From Roseburia faecis (GTDB lineage Bacteria; Bacillota; Clostridia; Lachnospirales; Lachnospiraceae), in assembly GCF_001406815.1 (NCBI RefSeq), contig NZ_CVRR01000019.1, forward strand, positions 248,001 to 312,000: 64,000 nucleotides of DNA, in the 5' to 3' direction. The position numbers and the translations under genes were made by a program. The notes beneath the pieces were generated by a model, which was not told the origin of the DNA, did not search any database, and saw only the letters and a list, made by a program, of their open reading frames with translations. Of the stretch, positions 52,678 to 62,520 are shown one piece after another (within the stretch, counting starts at the first letter, position 1; each line of letters starts with the position of its first letter).

Positions 52678-53163
52678 CTATATTACTTTAATTTCTTTTC
52701 CCACCGATTTAATTCTGAAATCTCCGGTCTCACAATCCAGTTCTACCGTACGTCCGTAATTTAAACCGGTATCCTCCGCGATCAGCGGGATCCTTAATTC
52801 TTTCAAAATAATTTTTGCTTCTTCCGCATTGCGTGCGCCTACATTTCCCACAGACGAAAGTCCGCTCATTTCAAACATGCATGCGCCCCCCGCGATCTTT
52901 GCCACAAGTCTTCTCTGATTTGCTCCCAAAGCCAGAACCTGTCTTAAAAGTTCACGGATTCCGGTATCCCCGAATTTTGCAATATTGGTATTATTTTTTA
53001 ATTTTGTGCTGTCTGGCAGCATATAATGTACCAATCCACCGATTTTCGTCACCGGATCATAAAGTGTTAATCCGATACAAGAGCCCAACCCCAGTGTCGT
53101 GAGTGTATTCGGAGCTTTTGCGGTTTTCAGGTCTGCCATTCCAACCTTGATCACTTCTCCCAT
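52678..53163 (-). CDS. cheD: Chemoreceptor glutamine deamidase CheD
   Basis: A 161-residue deamidase that converts receptor Gln to Glu and binds CheC. Active-site Cys29 in GLGSCIGLTLYDP and His46 in GGLVHYMLP are present, with the KIAGGACMFEM block. SD AGGAG. It is adjacent to its regulator cheC. Confidence 0.96.
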   Translation of the reverse strand: MGEVIKVGMADLKTAKAPNTLTTLGLGSCIGLTLYDPVTKIGGLVHYMLPDSTKLKNNTNIAKFGDTGIRELLRQVLALGANQRRLVAKIAGGACMFEMSGLSSVGNVGARNAEEAKIILKELRIPLIAEDTGLNYGRTVELDCETGDFRIKSVGKEIKVI

Positions 53164-53178
53164 ATTCTACGATCTCCT

Positions 53179-53799
53179 CTATAGCTGAATTCCAAGAGAG
53201 GATAAAATCTTTGCATAGGACTCTTCCTCAGGCATCAAGATAAAATATCCATTAATCATACGTTCATCGCCAAATTCTGTTTCAATCAGCAGCGCATTAT
53301 TTCCGTACTGTCCAAACTGAATTGCCGGAACACTAAGAATCGCTCCCGCCATATCCACCGCAATATATGGAACGGATGGTAAAATCGTAAGATTTGTCAT
53401 ACTTGAAAGTGCAGACAGATACGAAGCCGTAATAATATTTCCGATTTCCTTCATGGCAGATAAATCCATCTCATCAAAAGGTGCATCGTTTTCCGGGTCT
53501 CTTCCCATCAGTTTGTTCACAAGATAATGGGCGGAATCCATGCGCATTAAAAACATCATGCTTCCTGTAATATCATGTGTTACTTCCAGAAAAATTCCGA
53601 CAATAATCTCGTCTTCCGGACAAATTGCGGAACTCAGCTTAGAAGCTTCCATCAATTCTACTTTCGGAACATTCATATCAATCTGTTCATTGATCATGCT
53701 TGCCAGAGAAGTTGTTGCATTTCCCGCTCCGATATTTCCAATTTCGCGCAGTACGTCAATATACATTTCATTTACATTATCCAATGTAAAATCGTTCAT
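53179..53799 (-). CDS. cheC: CheY-P phosphatase CheC
   Basis: A 206-residue CheC. Two phosphatase helices each show the E-x2-N pattern: EIGNIGAGNATTSL (near residue 18) and EIGNIITASYLSAL (near residue 117). It dephosphorylates CheY-P and is stimulated by CheD. I start at ATG 53799 (MNDFTLDNVN) behind GGAGG; an earlier in-frame start lacks an SD. Confidence 0.95.
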   Translation of the reverse strand: MNDFTLDNVNEMYIDVLREIGNIGAGNATTSLASMINEQIDMNVPKVELMEASKLSSAICPEDEIIVGIFLEVTHDITGSMMFLMRMDSAHYLVNKLMGRDPENDAPFDEMDLSAMKEIGNIITASYLSALSSMTNLTILPSVPYIAVDMAGAILSVPAIQFGQYGNNALLIETEFGDERMINGYFILMPEEESYAKILSSLGIQL

Positions 53800-53855
53800 C
53801 TTTTTCCTCCAATAACCATGTATAGTGAGGCATAGCCTCACTATACTCAGTTGTC

Positions 53856-54344
53856 TTATGTGTTATCTTTTTCGTCTACAATCGCATTGATTTCAAACAG
53901 GGAAATCAGCTGATCTCCGCTTGTTCCAATACCATTGATAAAAGTATCTTTTACATGATTTGAATTGATATTGTTATTTTCGATCTGATCCTCAGAAAGA
54001 TTTACAACCTCACAAACCTCATCTACAATCACACCTAAAGACCCTTTATCTTCGATCTTTAAAATAATGATCCGGGATGCCGAAGTAAAGGTATCATCCT
54101 CAAGTCCCATTTTCAGACGGATACTCATAACCGGCACAATTTCGCCTCGAAGATTGATGATTCCCTTGAAATACTCCTGTGCCTTTGGCACACGGGTAAT
54201 TTTCTGCATACGCACAATATTATCGACATAGCTGATATCAATTCCGTACTTTTCAGAACCGATCTGAACTACGATATACTGCTTTACTTCTTTTTCTTTA
54301 TTTTTATTCTCATTTGTTTCAATCTGATTGTTTGCAATAGCCAT
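53856..54344 (-). CDS. cheW: Chemotaxis coupling protein CheW
   Basis: A 162-residue CheW that links receptors to CheA. The SH3-like folds contain IVVQIGSEKYGIDISYVDNI, NLRGEIVPVMSIR and the acidic C-terminal EINAIVDEKD. I choose ATG 54344 (MAIANNQIE) because GGGGG lies 9 nt upstream; the ATG at 54350 is too close to it. It lies 9-15 nt after cheA. Confidence 0.95.
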   Translation of the reverse strand: MAIANNQIETNENKNKEKEVKQYIVVQIGSEKYGIDISYVDNIVRMQKITRVPKAQEYFKGIINLRGEIVPVMSIRLKMGLEDDTFTSASRIIILKIEDKGSLGVIVDEVCEVVNLSEDQIENNNINSNHVKDTFINGIGTSGDQLISLFEINAIVDEKDNT

Positions 54345-54359
54345 CGTCATTCACCCCCA

Positions 54360-56459
54360 TTACATCAGTGTGTTTGCATCCAGAATCAACGCAACTTCAC
54401 CATCACCGAGGATTGTTGCACCGCTGATCAGCTTATTTCCATTGATATACTTGCCTAAAGACTTAATAACGATCTCCTGCTGTCCCATCAGATCGTCAAC
54501 AACAAGTCCTACCTGACTGTCGCCTTTCTTTACAATAACAACGGTAAGGCTTTCCGGTTCTTCTTCTCTTGGTTCAATATCCAGAAGTTTGTCCAGACGA
54601 ACAAGCGGAATAACGCTTCCACGCAGATGAATAACCTCTTTTGCTTCCACATACTTGATGCTGCTGACCGGTACACTCTCAATATTTGCAATGGACCCAA
54701 GGGCAATGGCATATTTTTCATCGCGGACTTCAACCATCAATGCCTGAATAATGGCAAGTGTCAGAGGAAGACGAACGGTAAATGTTGTTCCTTCCCCAAG
54801 TTTTGTCTTAACTTCCACATCACCGCCAAGCTGCTCAATGTTAGATTTTACAACATCAAGGCCAACGCCTCTTCCGGAAATATCCGTAATCTTCTTTGCC
54901 ATGGAAAAACTTGGCATAAACAGGAGATTTATGATCTCTTTCTGTGTCATGACTTCGGCCTGTTCCGGTGTAATAATATTTCGCTCGATTGCCTTTGCTT
55001 TTACCGCTTCGGTATCAATTCCGTTACCGTCATCACCCACCTGGATAATAACGTTATTTCCTTCCTGATATGCATTCAGGAAAATATTTCCGACTTCCGG
55101 CTTTCCTCTCTGGATACGAAGCTCGGTGTCTTCCAGACCATGATCCGCAGAATTACGAAGCAAATGCTGTAACGGATCACCGATCTGATCCACTACGGTA
55201 CGATCCAGCTCGGTATCTTCACCGGTCATAACCAGTTCCATCTTCTTATTCAATGTACGGGACAGATCACGAATCATACGTGGGAATTTATTTACAACGC
55301 TCTCAATTGGCACCATCCGGACTTTCATAACAGATTCATGAAGGCTTGTGGTGATTCGCTCCAGATATTCAATCTGTTCATGGAATCCCTGATTGGTAAA
55401 GCCTCCCTCTTCCGTTGAGCTGATGGATACCAGACTGTTCTTTGCAATGATAAGCTCGGATACCTGGTTCATAAGAGCATCCAGCTTTTCAATATCCACA
55501 CGGACCGTACGGCTTGTCGCCGGTTTTCCTACACCGTTTTTCTTTGCCGGAGCCTTTTTCTTTTCCGGCGCTTTCTTTGGTTCAGCCTGTACTTCCGGTT
55601 TTGTCTCTGCCGGTTTTTCTTCTTTCTTTTCTTCCGTCTCAGTTTCTGTTACGCGTGGTGAAAAATCAGTCAGTTCTTCTCCAACGGCATCTTCAATCTC
55701 GGAAACATTCTTTGCAGCGTTCTGGATCTTGTCAAAGCTTTCCGGTGATGCGACATAAAAGCTGAATTCCTGTTCAAACTTTTCATCTTCAATATCCTGA
55801 GAGCTCGGACGATATACAAGAATCTCTCCAAAAGCCTCCACTTCGCGGAATACCAAAAATGCTCTGGCCGCTTTTAAAAGGCACTCTTTCTGGATCATAA
55901 CCGTCATGCCGTAAATATGCATTCCGCTGTCTTTTGCAGTCATAATGGCATCCCGCTCCTGATCCGTCAGATCAATCTGAAGATACAGTTTGTGGTCTCC
56001 ATTGTCTGTCGGCGCCGCTGCTTCTTTTTTTTCTGTTTCTGCAGGTGCTGCCTCTGCGGCAGCAGCCTCTCCGTTTGCTTTTGCGAGGAAATTGTTCAGT
56101 TCCTTGATAATGACTTCATTGTCTTCTTCCCCTTCATCAGAGGTTGCCTTAATATTTTCAAGATATCCGTCAATTGCATCCAGACACTTGAACAGCAGAT
56201 CAATCATCTGACTGTCTACCTGGATTTTCTCGCTGCGGACTTCCTGGAACACATTTTCCATATCATGTGTCAGGTGCTGCATTCTCTTAAATCCCATTGT
56301 GCCGGCCATTCCTTTTAAAGAATGGGCTGCACGGAAGATTTCATTGATAACATCCTTGTTATCCGGTTCTTTTTCCAGTTCCATGATGCAGTCACTTAAC
56401 GTCTGTAAATGTTCTGCACTTTCATCGATAAAGATTTCAAGGTATTGGCTTACATCCAT
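54360..56459 (-). CDS. cheA: Chemotaxis histidine kinase CheA
   Basis: A 699-residue kinase. P1 Hpt domain with phosphorylated His46 in RAAHSLKGMAGTMG, P2 CheY/CheB-docking domain (about 155-255), Pro/Lys/Glu linkers, P3 dimerisation helices, P4 ATPase (LLRNSADHGLED N-box, VGDDGNGID, SGRGVGLDVVKSN) and P5 CheW-like regulatory domain. It phosphorylates CheY and CheB. SD GGGGGT. It lies 1 nt after cheB. Confidence 0.97.
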   Translation of the reverse strand: MDVSQYLEIFIDESAEHLQTLSDCIMELEKEPDNKDVINEIFRAAHSLKGMAGTMGFKRMQHLTHDMENVFQEVRSEKIQVDSQMIDLLFKCLDAIDGYLENIKATSDEGEEDNEVIIKELNNFLAKANGEAAAAEAAPAETEKKEAAAPTDNGDHKLYLQIDLTDQERDAIMTAKDSGMHIYGMTVMIQKECLLKAARAFLVFREVEAFGEILVYRPSSQDIEDEKFEQEFSFYVASPESFDKIQNAAKNVSEIEDAVGEELTDFSPRVTETETEEKKEEKPAETKPEVQAEPKKAPEKKKAPAKKNGVGKPATSRTVRVDIEKLDALMNQVSELIIAKNSLVSISSTEEGGFTNQGFHEQIEYLERITTSLHESVMKVRMVPIESVVNKFPRMIRDLSRTLNKKMELVMTGEDTELDRTVVDQIGDPLQHLLRNSADHGLEDTELRIQRGKPEVGNIFLNAYQEGNNVIIQVGDDGNGIDTEAVKAKAIERNIITPEQAEVMTQKEIINLLFMPSFSMAKKITDISGRGVGLDVVKSNIEQLGGDVEVKTKLGEGTTFTVRLPLTLAIIQALMVEVRDEKYAIALGSIANIESVPVSSIKYVEAKEVIHLRGSVIPLVRLDKLLDIEPREEEPESLTVVIVKKGDSQVGLVVDDLMGQQEIVIKSLGKYINGNKLISGATILGDGEVALILDANTLM

Positions 56460-56460
56460 G

Positions 56461-57525
56461 TTATTTTACCCCCACGTTTTTTGTGATTGTCTGTGCAACT
56501 TCATCCAGTGGTACAACTTCATCTACCACACCTGCTTCATAGATTGCTTTCGGCATTCCGTATACCACACAGGTTTCTTCGTTTTGTGCAATTACGCGAA
56601 TCGGTTTTGATCTTCCCAGCGAAAGGATTCCATTGGTTCCATCCGCTCCCATTCCTGTCAGGACGACACAAACGATCTCATCATAGCTGCTTGCTGTCAG
56701 TGAATCATACATAAGATTGGCACACGGCTTGAGTCCTCCGATTGCCGGCGTTGCATCATCAAGTACAATGCTGTTGTTTCCGTCTGCGGTTTTTGTAACT
56801 TTTAAGTGCTTTCCACCCGGAGCAATATAAACGCATCCTTTTTGCAGCCGTTCTCCATGCTCTGCTTCCTTCACCCTGATTTTGCTCAGGTCGTCAAGCC
56901 TGTCAGCCATGGATTTGGTAAATCCCGGCGGCATATGCTGTACCAGTACAACCGGGGCATCCAGTTCCTTTGGAAGAAACGGAATCACACTCTGTAACGC
57001 TTTCGGTCCGCCTGTGGAGCACGCCAGTGCAACCAGTTTGTTCTTTCCACCTGCAGCTTTGCGCATCATCGGTGCCTTTGCTGCCGGTTTTGCTGCCACA
57101 CGGATACCTCCTGCTGTTTTTTGTGTTGCAAGGACAGCATCCAGAACACCCAGAAGCTGCCTTTTGAATGCCTCTCCTTTTGCCTCTATGATATTTGTCG
57201 GTTTCGCCACAAAATCTATTGCTCCGCGCTCCATGGCCAAAATGGTAACATCTGCTTCCCTGCTGTCAGTAAGCGTACTTACCATCACCACATTTGCACG
57301 TATGCCTTCTTTTTGTAACTTTTCGAGTAACTGCAGTCCATCCATGCGTGGCATATTCACATCCAGAACCACACCGTCATAGCTGGTATGCTTCAGTTTC
57401 TCATATGCCTCAAGACCATCTCTGCAATAGTCCGTTGCCTGAAATTTACTGTCTGAATTGATTATATCACACATGACCCTTCTCATGAGTGCAGAATCAT
57501 CAACTACCAAAATGTTTTTTTTCAT
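56461..57525 (-). CDS. cheB: Protein-glutamate methylesterase CheB
   Basis: A 354-residue adaptation enzyme. The receiver domain (1-120) has phospho-acceptor Asp55 in VVLDVNMPRMDG, and the methylesterase domain has LACSTGGPKALQ (Ser), VQHMPPGFTKS (His) and VLTGMGADGTNG (Asp). I start at ATG 57525; a GTG at 57534 is in frame but overlaps the previous stop. It removes methyl groups from receptors after activation by CheA. Confidence 0.96.
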   Translation of the reverse strand: MKKNILVVDDSALMRRVMCDIINSDSKFQATDYCRDGLEAYEKLKHTSYDGVVLDVNMPRMDGLQLLEKLQKEGIRANVVMVSTLTDSREADVTILAMERGAIDFVAKPTNIIEAKGEAFKRQLLGVLDAVLATQKTAGGIRVAAKPAAKAPMMRKAAGGKNKLVALACSTGGPKALQSVIPFLPKELDAPVVLVQHMPPGFTKSMADRLDDLSKIRVKEAEHGERLQKGCVYIAPGGKHLKVTKTADGNNSIVLDDATPAIGGLKPCANLMYDSLTASSYDEIVCVVLTGMGADGTNGILSLGRSKPIRVIAQNEETCVVYGMPKAIYEAGVVDEVVPLDEVAQTITKNVGVK

Positions 57526-57530
57526 ATGAG

Positions 57531-58274
57531 TCACCCAACTTCTTTCCTGCGAATTCTTCTCTCTTCCTCAAAAACGAAGCGTACAATTTTTTCCCGGTCC
57601 CGGAGATCCCGGAACAGAAATTTTACCCGGTGAATGTACATTTCCTCTATCGCTGGATGTTTTTCTGTTGCAATCACCTGTCCCGGAAGATAAAAAGTTT
57701 CATCCGAATATTCATTTGTCAGTCTGATCACCAGAAGAATATTTTGGTTCTGTTTTATCCATTGTCCGGAGACAAAGCGGATTCCACCGCCACTGATATT
57801 CTGAATCGTTCCCTCACGTACCTGATCAATATATTCCGGCTTTTGAATTTCCGCAAACAATTCTTCCGTTGTCTGCATCTGTGCCGTCTGTTCCGATATT
57901 TCGTAATATTTTAACGGTGTCGTATAAGGAATCCGGAAAAATTCCCGGCGCTGAAATTTCTGTAATCCGGAAGTAATCACAATTCTAAGCAGATACAGAT
58001 TTTCTTTGCGATAACGTTTCTTCACAACTGCTGTGCAGTTATACATACCGCCTTTTGTATAAAAAACAATGCTGCACTCCCTCTCCAGTTGAAATAACAC
58101 CATTCTTCCACCACTTGTCGGCATAGAAATTTCCAATTCCTGATCCGAAAAAATGTCGCTGACCGCACTTTGATAGATTTTCGCGATCTCTCCTCCATTA
58201 TCTTCCTGGTTCGCTTCATGCAGCATTTTAATATCAATTTTGTCTCCCGGAGTAATCACATCTGAAAGTTTCAT
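57531..58274 (-). CDS. Flagellar brake protein, YcgR/PilZ family
   Basis: A 247-residue c-di-GMP effector. An N-terminal YcgR-like domain (1-105, ITPGDKIDIKML) precedes the C-terminal PilZ domain, with both ligand motifs: RREFFR (about 113-118) and NISGGGIRF. It should slow the motor when c-di-GMP is high. SD GGGAG. It lies between flhG and cheB, the usual clostridial and Bacillus-like placing. Confidence 0.93.
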   Translation of the reverse strand: MKLSDVITPGDKIDIKMLHEANQEDNGGEIAKIYQSAVSDIFSDQELEISMPTSGGRMVLFQLERECSIVFYTKGGMYNCTAVVKKRYRKENLYLLRIVITSGLQKFQRREFFRIPYTTPLKYYEISEQTAQMQTTEELFAEIQKPEYIDQVREGTIQNISGGGIRFVSGQWIKQNQNILLVIRLTNEYSDETFYLPGQVIATEKHPAIEEMYIHRVKFLFRDLRDREKIVRFVFEEERRIRRKEVG

Positions 58275-58288
58275 AATTATTCATCTCC

Positions 58289-59167
58289 CTATTTTCGGTT
58301 TGATAAAAAACTGGAAAACATCTGTGCTATTCCCCACCGTACCGGTGCCTTCTGCTGGGTGCCGTTTAACAGATGATCTGTAAGGCAGGAAATTGCCTTT
58401 GCGGATTTTGCATTCGGATCACTCATGGTAACTGTCTTTTGCTGTCTTACTGCCCGTTCCAAAGCAGCATCCTGTGGAATCATCCCCAGATAATTCAGAC
58501 TTCCATGTAAAAACTTAGACACTACGGAATTCACTTTCTCATAAATTGCCTGTCCCTCGTCCCGGGAATTTACCCGGTTGGTTACTATGTGGATGGTTGT
58601 CTCTTCCTCCACAAAATCGGGATTGCAGTACAATGCTTTTAAAAGCGAATACGCATCCGTCAGGGAACTTGGTTCCGGTGTGGATACCAGTAATACCTCA
58701 GGACTTGCCATAACAAATTCCAGAACCTGATCCGAGATTCCTGCACCCGTATCAATCAGGATAAAATCTGCCAGTTCATTCAATGTGTCAATCGAATTTA
58801 CGATATATAAAATCTGTTCTTTTGTAAGATTGTTCAATCCTATAATCCCGGATCCGCCGGATATAAAGCCGATATCCATCGGTCCCGGTGTGATTATTTC
58901 ACGAATTGACTTTCCACGGTATATAAAATCAGACAAATTGTACTGTGGAATTGCGCCAAACATTACCTCAACGTTTGCAAGACCAAAATCAGCATCAAAA
59001 ATAATTACCCGCTTGCCTGCTTTTCTGAGACATACAGCAAGATTTACCGCAAGATTCGACTTTCCGACTCCGCCTTTTCCGCTGGTAATTGTCACTACGC
59101 GTGCATTATTCTGATTATTCTGATTGTGCAGTTTTATTACATTTCGCAATTGTTCTGCCTGATCCAT
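58289..59167 (-). CDS. flhG: Flagellar number regulator FlhG (MinD-like ATPase)
   Basis: A 292-residue ParA/MinD-type ATPase. Deviant Walker A GKGGVGKSNLAVNLA (about residues 30-44) and switch segments DADFGLANVEVMFG and DTGAGISDQ are present, and a short N-terminal helix can stimulate FlhF GTPase. It sets flagellar number and position. The start ATG overlaps the flhF stop (TGATG); the SD GGGGG lies in flhF. Confidence 0.95.
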   Translation of the reverse strand: MDQAEQLRNVIKLHNQNNQNNARVVTITSGKGGVGKSNLAVNLAVCLRKAGKRVIIFDADFGLANVEVMFGAIPQYNLSDFIYRGKSIREIITPGPMDIGFISGGSGIIGLNNLTKEQILYIVNSIDTLNELADFILIDTGAGISDQVLEFVMASPEVLLVSTPEPSSLTDAYSLLKALYCNPDFVEEETTIHIVTNRVNSRDEGQAIYEKVNSVVSKFLHGSLNYLGMIPQDAALERAVRQQKTVTMSDPNAKSAKAISCLTDHLLNGTQQKAPVRWGIAQMFSSFLSNRK

Positions 59168-60441
59168 CACGAATTGCCCCCTAATAATTGTTTCACGATC
59201 TTTTGTGTATCGAATAATTCAATATCATCTGGTACATTCTGTCCATTTGTCGTATAAGACAGTTCCGCATCTGAATACAGCTTAATATTGAGCAAATTTC
59301 CATACGTTGATGTCTCATCCAGTTTTGTAAAAATCAGTTTAAACTCTGATATTGTGCGATAGGTATCTACAATATCAAGCAAATCTCTGTATTTCGTTGT
59401 AGCGCTGAGAACCAAATATACTTCACTTGTATATTCAGGGCTGACTCCCTGAATCAGGTTTCTGATATCTTCTTTCTGTTCCTCATTTTTATGGGAAAAT
59501 CCAGCAGTATCAACAAAAACAAGATCGTATTCCGCATATTTTTCAATTGCTTCATTCAGTTCCTCTTTAGAATACACGATAGACATAGGTGCGTCAAGAA
59601 TATTTGCATACACCTGAAGCTGTTCTGTTGCTGCAATCCGATAGGTATCTGCAGTAATAAACGCTACTTTTTTTTCATAATCCACTTTATATTTGGAAGC
59701 AATTTTGGCGATTGTTGTTGTTTTTCCGACGCCGGTAGGCCCGATAAAAAATACAACATGCGGTTTTGCTCCGCTTAAATCCAGTGATTTCGGCTGACCG
59801 AAACGCAGAATCAGTTTCTGGTAAACATTGGAAAGAATCGTATCCACACTGTGTCCCGGGCGGATAAATTTTTCAATTTCGCCAAGGATCTGATTGACAT
59901 ACTGTTCACTCACCTCGTTTTTCAACAGCGTGCTGTAGAGAATCCGGACAAAATTGAGTTCCTCCGAAGACGGACCCTTTGGTGTCTCCGGCTCCTTCGG
60001 ATTTTTCCCGCCAAGAGATTTTTCCAGACGGTCAGATAAAACCTCAAGTCTTTCTTCTAATTTTTTCTCTTCATTTTCCTGTACCAGATTCTGTGATTGT
60101 GGCATACGTGCTGGCTCCTGTCTGGTCGCTTGTGCGTTACCTTCCTGTTCCTGCAGTTTCGGAATGGTAATCGGTTCATCCGCCGCAAGATTGATCATGT
60201 CGTGCAGTTTTCCTTCTTTTGCCATACTCTGTGTCATCTGTGCTGCCTGCATGGCATTGGAAAAATGTTCTTTTTCCTCCATTGCCGCAGTCACTTCAAA
60301 TGTTGAATTCTTAAACGCACGAAACAGCCCCTTCGGTTTTACCTCACGGATGTTCATAATGACCGCGCGTTCTCCAAATTCTTCTTTTGCCTTTGCAATG
60401 GCTTCTTCCTGTGTTTTTCCCTGAAATTTATTAATTGTCAT
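59167..60441 (-). CDS. flhF: Flagellar SRP-like GTPase FlhF
   Basis: A 424-residue SRP-GTPase paralogue. N-terminal B domain (1-55), a variable linker (about 60-160), N helical domain, then G domain with GPTGVGKTTTIAKIA (234-248), ADTYRIAATEQLQVYA, VDTAGFSHKN and FTKLDETSTYGNLLN. It targets the first flagellar structures to the assembly site with FlhG. Its ATG directly follows the flhA stop. Confidence 0.96.
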   Translation of the reverse strand: MTINKFQGKTQEEAIAKAKEEFGERAVIMNIREVKPKGLFRAFKNSTFEVTAAMEEKEHFSNAMQAAQMTQSMAKEGKLHDMINLAADEPITIPKLQEQEGNAQATRQEPARMPQSQNLVQENEEKKLEERLEVLSDRLEKSLGGKNPKEPETPKGPSSEELNFVRILYSTLLKNEVSEQYVNQILGEIEKFIRPGHSVDTILSNVYQKLILRFGQPKSLDLSGAKPHVVFFIGPTGVGKTTTIAKIASKYKVDYEKKVAFITADTYRIAATEQLQVYANILDAPMSIVYSKEELNEAIEKYAEYDLVFVDTAGFSHKNEEQKEDIRNLIQGVSPEYTSEVYLVLSATTKYRDLLDIVDTYRTISEFKLIFTKLDETSTYGNLLNIKLYSDAELSYTTNGQNVPDDIELFDTQKIVKQLLGGNS

Positions 60442-62478
60442 TTATGCTGTCACCATCCCTACCGATTGCAGCTCCACATCAGATTCTACTTCATTGTAAG
60501 AGACAACAATCAGATCTTTGAAATAATCTTCTGTGAGTTTTTTAAAATACATACGCACAATTGGCGATGTAATAATGATCGGATTCTTTCCAAGGCTTTC
60601 GAGTTTCTCGGTTTCTGTCCGCACGGAATCCATAATTGCTTTTGTTTTCTCCGGGTCCATCGTCAGATATGCACCCTGCTCTGTCTGCTTGACCGAAGAC
60701 ATGATCTCCTGTTCCACTTTCGGATCGAGCGTAATGACACTGGTCGTTTCGTTCGACGGGAAATATTTGCTCGAAATTGCACGCTTCAGACTCTGCCTTA
60801 CATATTCCGTCAGCACATCCGTATCTCTGGATGTCTGTGCATGATCTGCCAGCGATTCAAAAATAGACAAAAGATCCCTGATCGAAATGCCTTCCCGCAA
60901 AAGATTCTGCAGTACTTTCTGAATCTCTCCAAGGCCAAGAAGTTTCGGCGTGAGCTCGTCCACAAGAACCGGATTGGATTCTTTTAAGTTGTTGACCAGG
61001 TTCTGTACATCCTGTCTGGTCAGAAGCTCTGCGATGTGGCTTCGGATTACTTCTGTCAAATGCGTCGCAATGATAGACGGTGCATCAACTACGGTGTATC
61101 CAAGACTCTCTGCACGTTCTCTCTGCGCTTCCGTAATCCAGATGGCCGGAAGATGGAAAGACGGTTCAAATGTAGGAATACCTGTAATTTCTTCCTCCAC
61201 ATATCCCGGATTCATTGCCATATAATGGTCAAAAAGGATTTCTCCTTCCGTTACCTGTACGCCTTTGATCTTGATAATATACTGATTCGGATTTAACTGG
61301 ATATTATCCCTCAGACGGATAATCGGAACAACCGTACCAAGTTCCAGTGCAATCTGCCGCCGGATCATTACCACACGATCCAGAAGATCTCCACCCTGGT
61401 TTACATCTGCCAGCGGAATAATACCATATCCGAATTCGAGTTCGATCGGATCGACCTGAAGCAGGGAAACCACATTCTCCGGTTTCCGGATCTCTTCCGC
61501 CTCCGTCTCCGCCTGCTGTACTTCTTCCTCAATATTTTCTTCGCCGATATTCTTGCTGATATTTTTGCCGGCGATGATAAACACCAGACCAAGTGCAATA
61601 AATAAAACCGGATTTAACGGAGTAAAAATTCCGAGGAAAACCAGCACGGAACCTACAATATAAAGTACCCTCGGAATTCCAAAAAGCTGCTTGACCAGAA
61701 TTCCGGAAAAGTCTGCCTCGTTTGATCCCTTGGTAACAAGTATACCGGTTGCAAGAGAAATCAGAAGAGACGGAATCTGGGACACCAGACCATCACCGAT
61801 TGTCAGCAGACCATACTGCTGGATGGCATCTGCAAATCCAAGTCCCTGATTCATAACTCCCATAATGGTTCCGCCGATCAGGTTAATAAAGGTGATGACC
61901 AGACCTGCCGTAGCATCTCCCTTTACATACTTTGTGGCACCATCCATCGCGCCGAAGAAACTAGATTCTCTCTGAATCTTTTCCCGTCGTTCCTTTGCCT
62001 CCGCATCGGTGATCGCACCGGTATTTAAGTCCGCATCAATCGCCATCTGTTTACCAGGCATGGCATCGAGTGTAAATCTGGCGGTTACTTCGGATACACG
62101 TTCCGAACCTTTATTGATAACAATAAACTGAATCAATACGAGGACAATAAATACAATGGAACCGACCACCATATTTCCTCCACCGACGAACGAACCGAAT
62201 GTCTTAACAACGTTACCAGGATCTCCCGTCAGAAGAATCAGACGGGTGGAAGATACGTTCAGAGAAATTCGAAAAATAGTCGTAAACAAAAGTAATGTCG
62301 GGAAGAAAGACATATCCAGTACTTCCCGAACAAACAATACATTAAATACAATAATTAAGGCGATGGAAATGTTAAATGCAAGCATCACATCCAGCAATAC
62401 GGATGGAATTGGAACAATGAAGAAAACTACTGCCGCCAAAAGATATAAACCTACACCAATATCCGCTTTCTTCAGCAT
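60442..62478 (-). CDS. flhA: Flagellar export gate protein FlhA
   Basis: A 678-residue export gate component. Eight N-terminal membrane helices (to about residue 310), the FHIPEP-type loop region (FTLDAMPGKQMAIDADLNTG, then EAKERREKIQRESSFFGAMD) and a large cytoplasmic domain that docks chaperone-substrate complexes. I start at ATG 62478, 9 nt after AAGGAGG; a TTG just upstream is too near the SD. Confidence 0.97.
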   Translation of the reverse strand: MLKKADIGVGLYLLAAVVFFIVPIPSVLLDVMLAFNISIALIIVFNVLFVREVLDMSFFPTLLLFTTIFRISLNVSSTRLILLTGDPGNVVKTFGSFVGGGNMVVGSIVFIVLVLIQFIVINKGSERVSEVTARFTLDAMPGKQMAIDADLNTGAITDAEAKERREKIQRESSFFGAMDGATKYVKGDATAGLVITFINLIGGTIMGVMNQGLGFADAIQQYGLLTIGDGLVSQIPSLLISLATGILVTKGSNEADFSGILVKQLFGIPRVLYIVGSVLVFLGIFTPLNPVLFIALGLVFIIAGKNISKNIGEENIEEEVQQAETEAEEIRKPENVVSLLQVDPIELEFGYGIIPLADVNQGGDLLDRVVMIRRQIALELGTVVPIIRLRDNIQLNPNQYIIKIKGVQVTEGEILFDHYMAMNPGYVEEEITGIPTFEPSFHLPAIWITEAQRERAESLGYTVVDAPSIIATHLTEVIRSHIAELLTRQDVQNLVNNLKESNPVLVDELTPKLLGLGEIQKVLQNLLREGISIRDLLSIFESLADHAQTSRDTDVLTEYVRQSLKRAISSKYFPSNETTSVITLDPKVEQEIMSSVKQTEQGAYLTMDPEKTKAIMDSVRTETEKLESLGKNPIIITSPIVRMYFKKLTEDYFKDLIVVSYNEVESDVELQSVGMVTA

Positions 62479-62520
62479 CCTGCACAACCTCCTTTCGCAC
62501 CTGTTTGTTGTATAACTGCA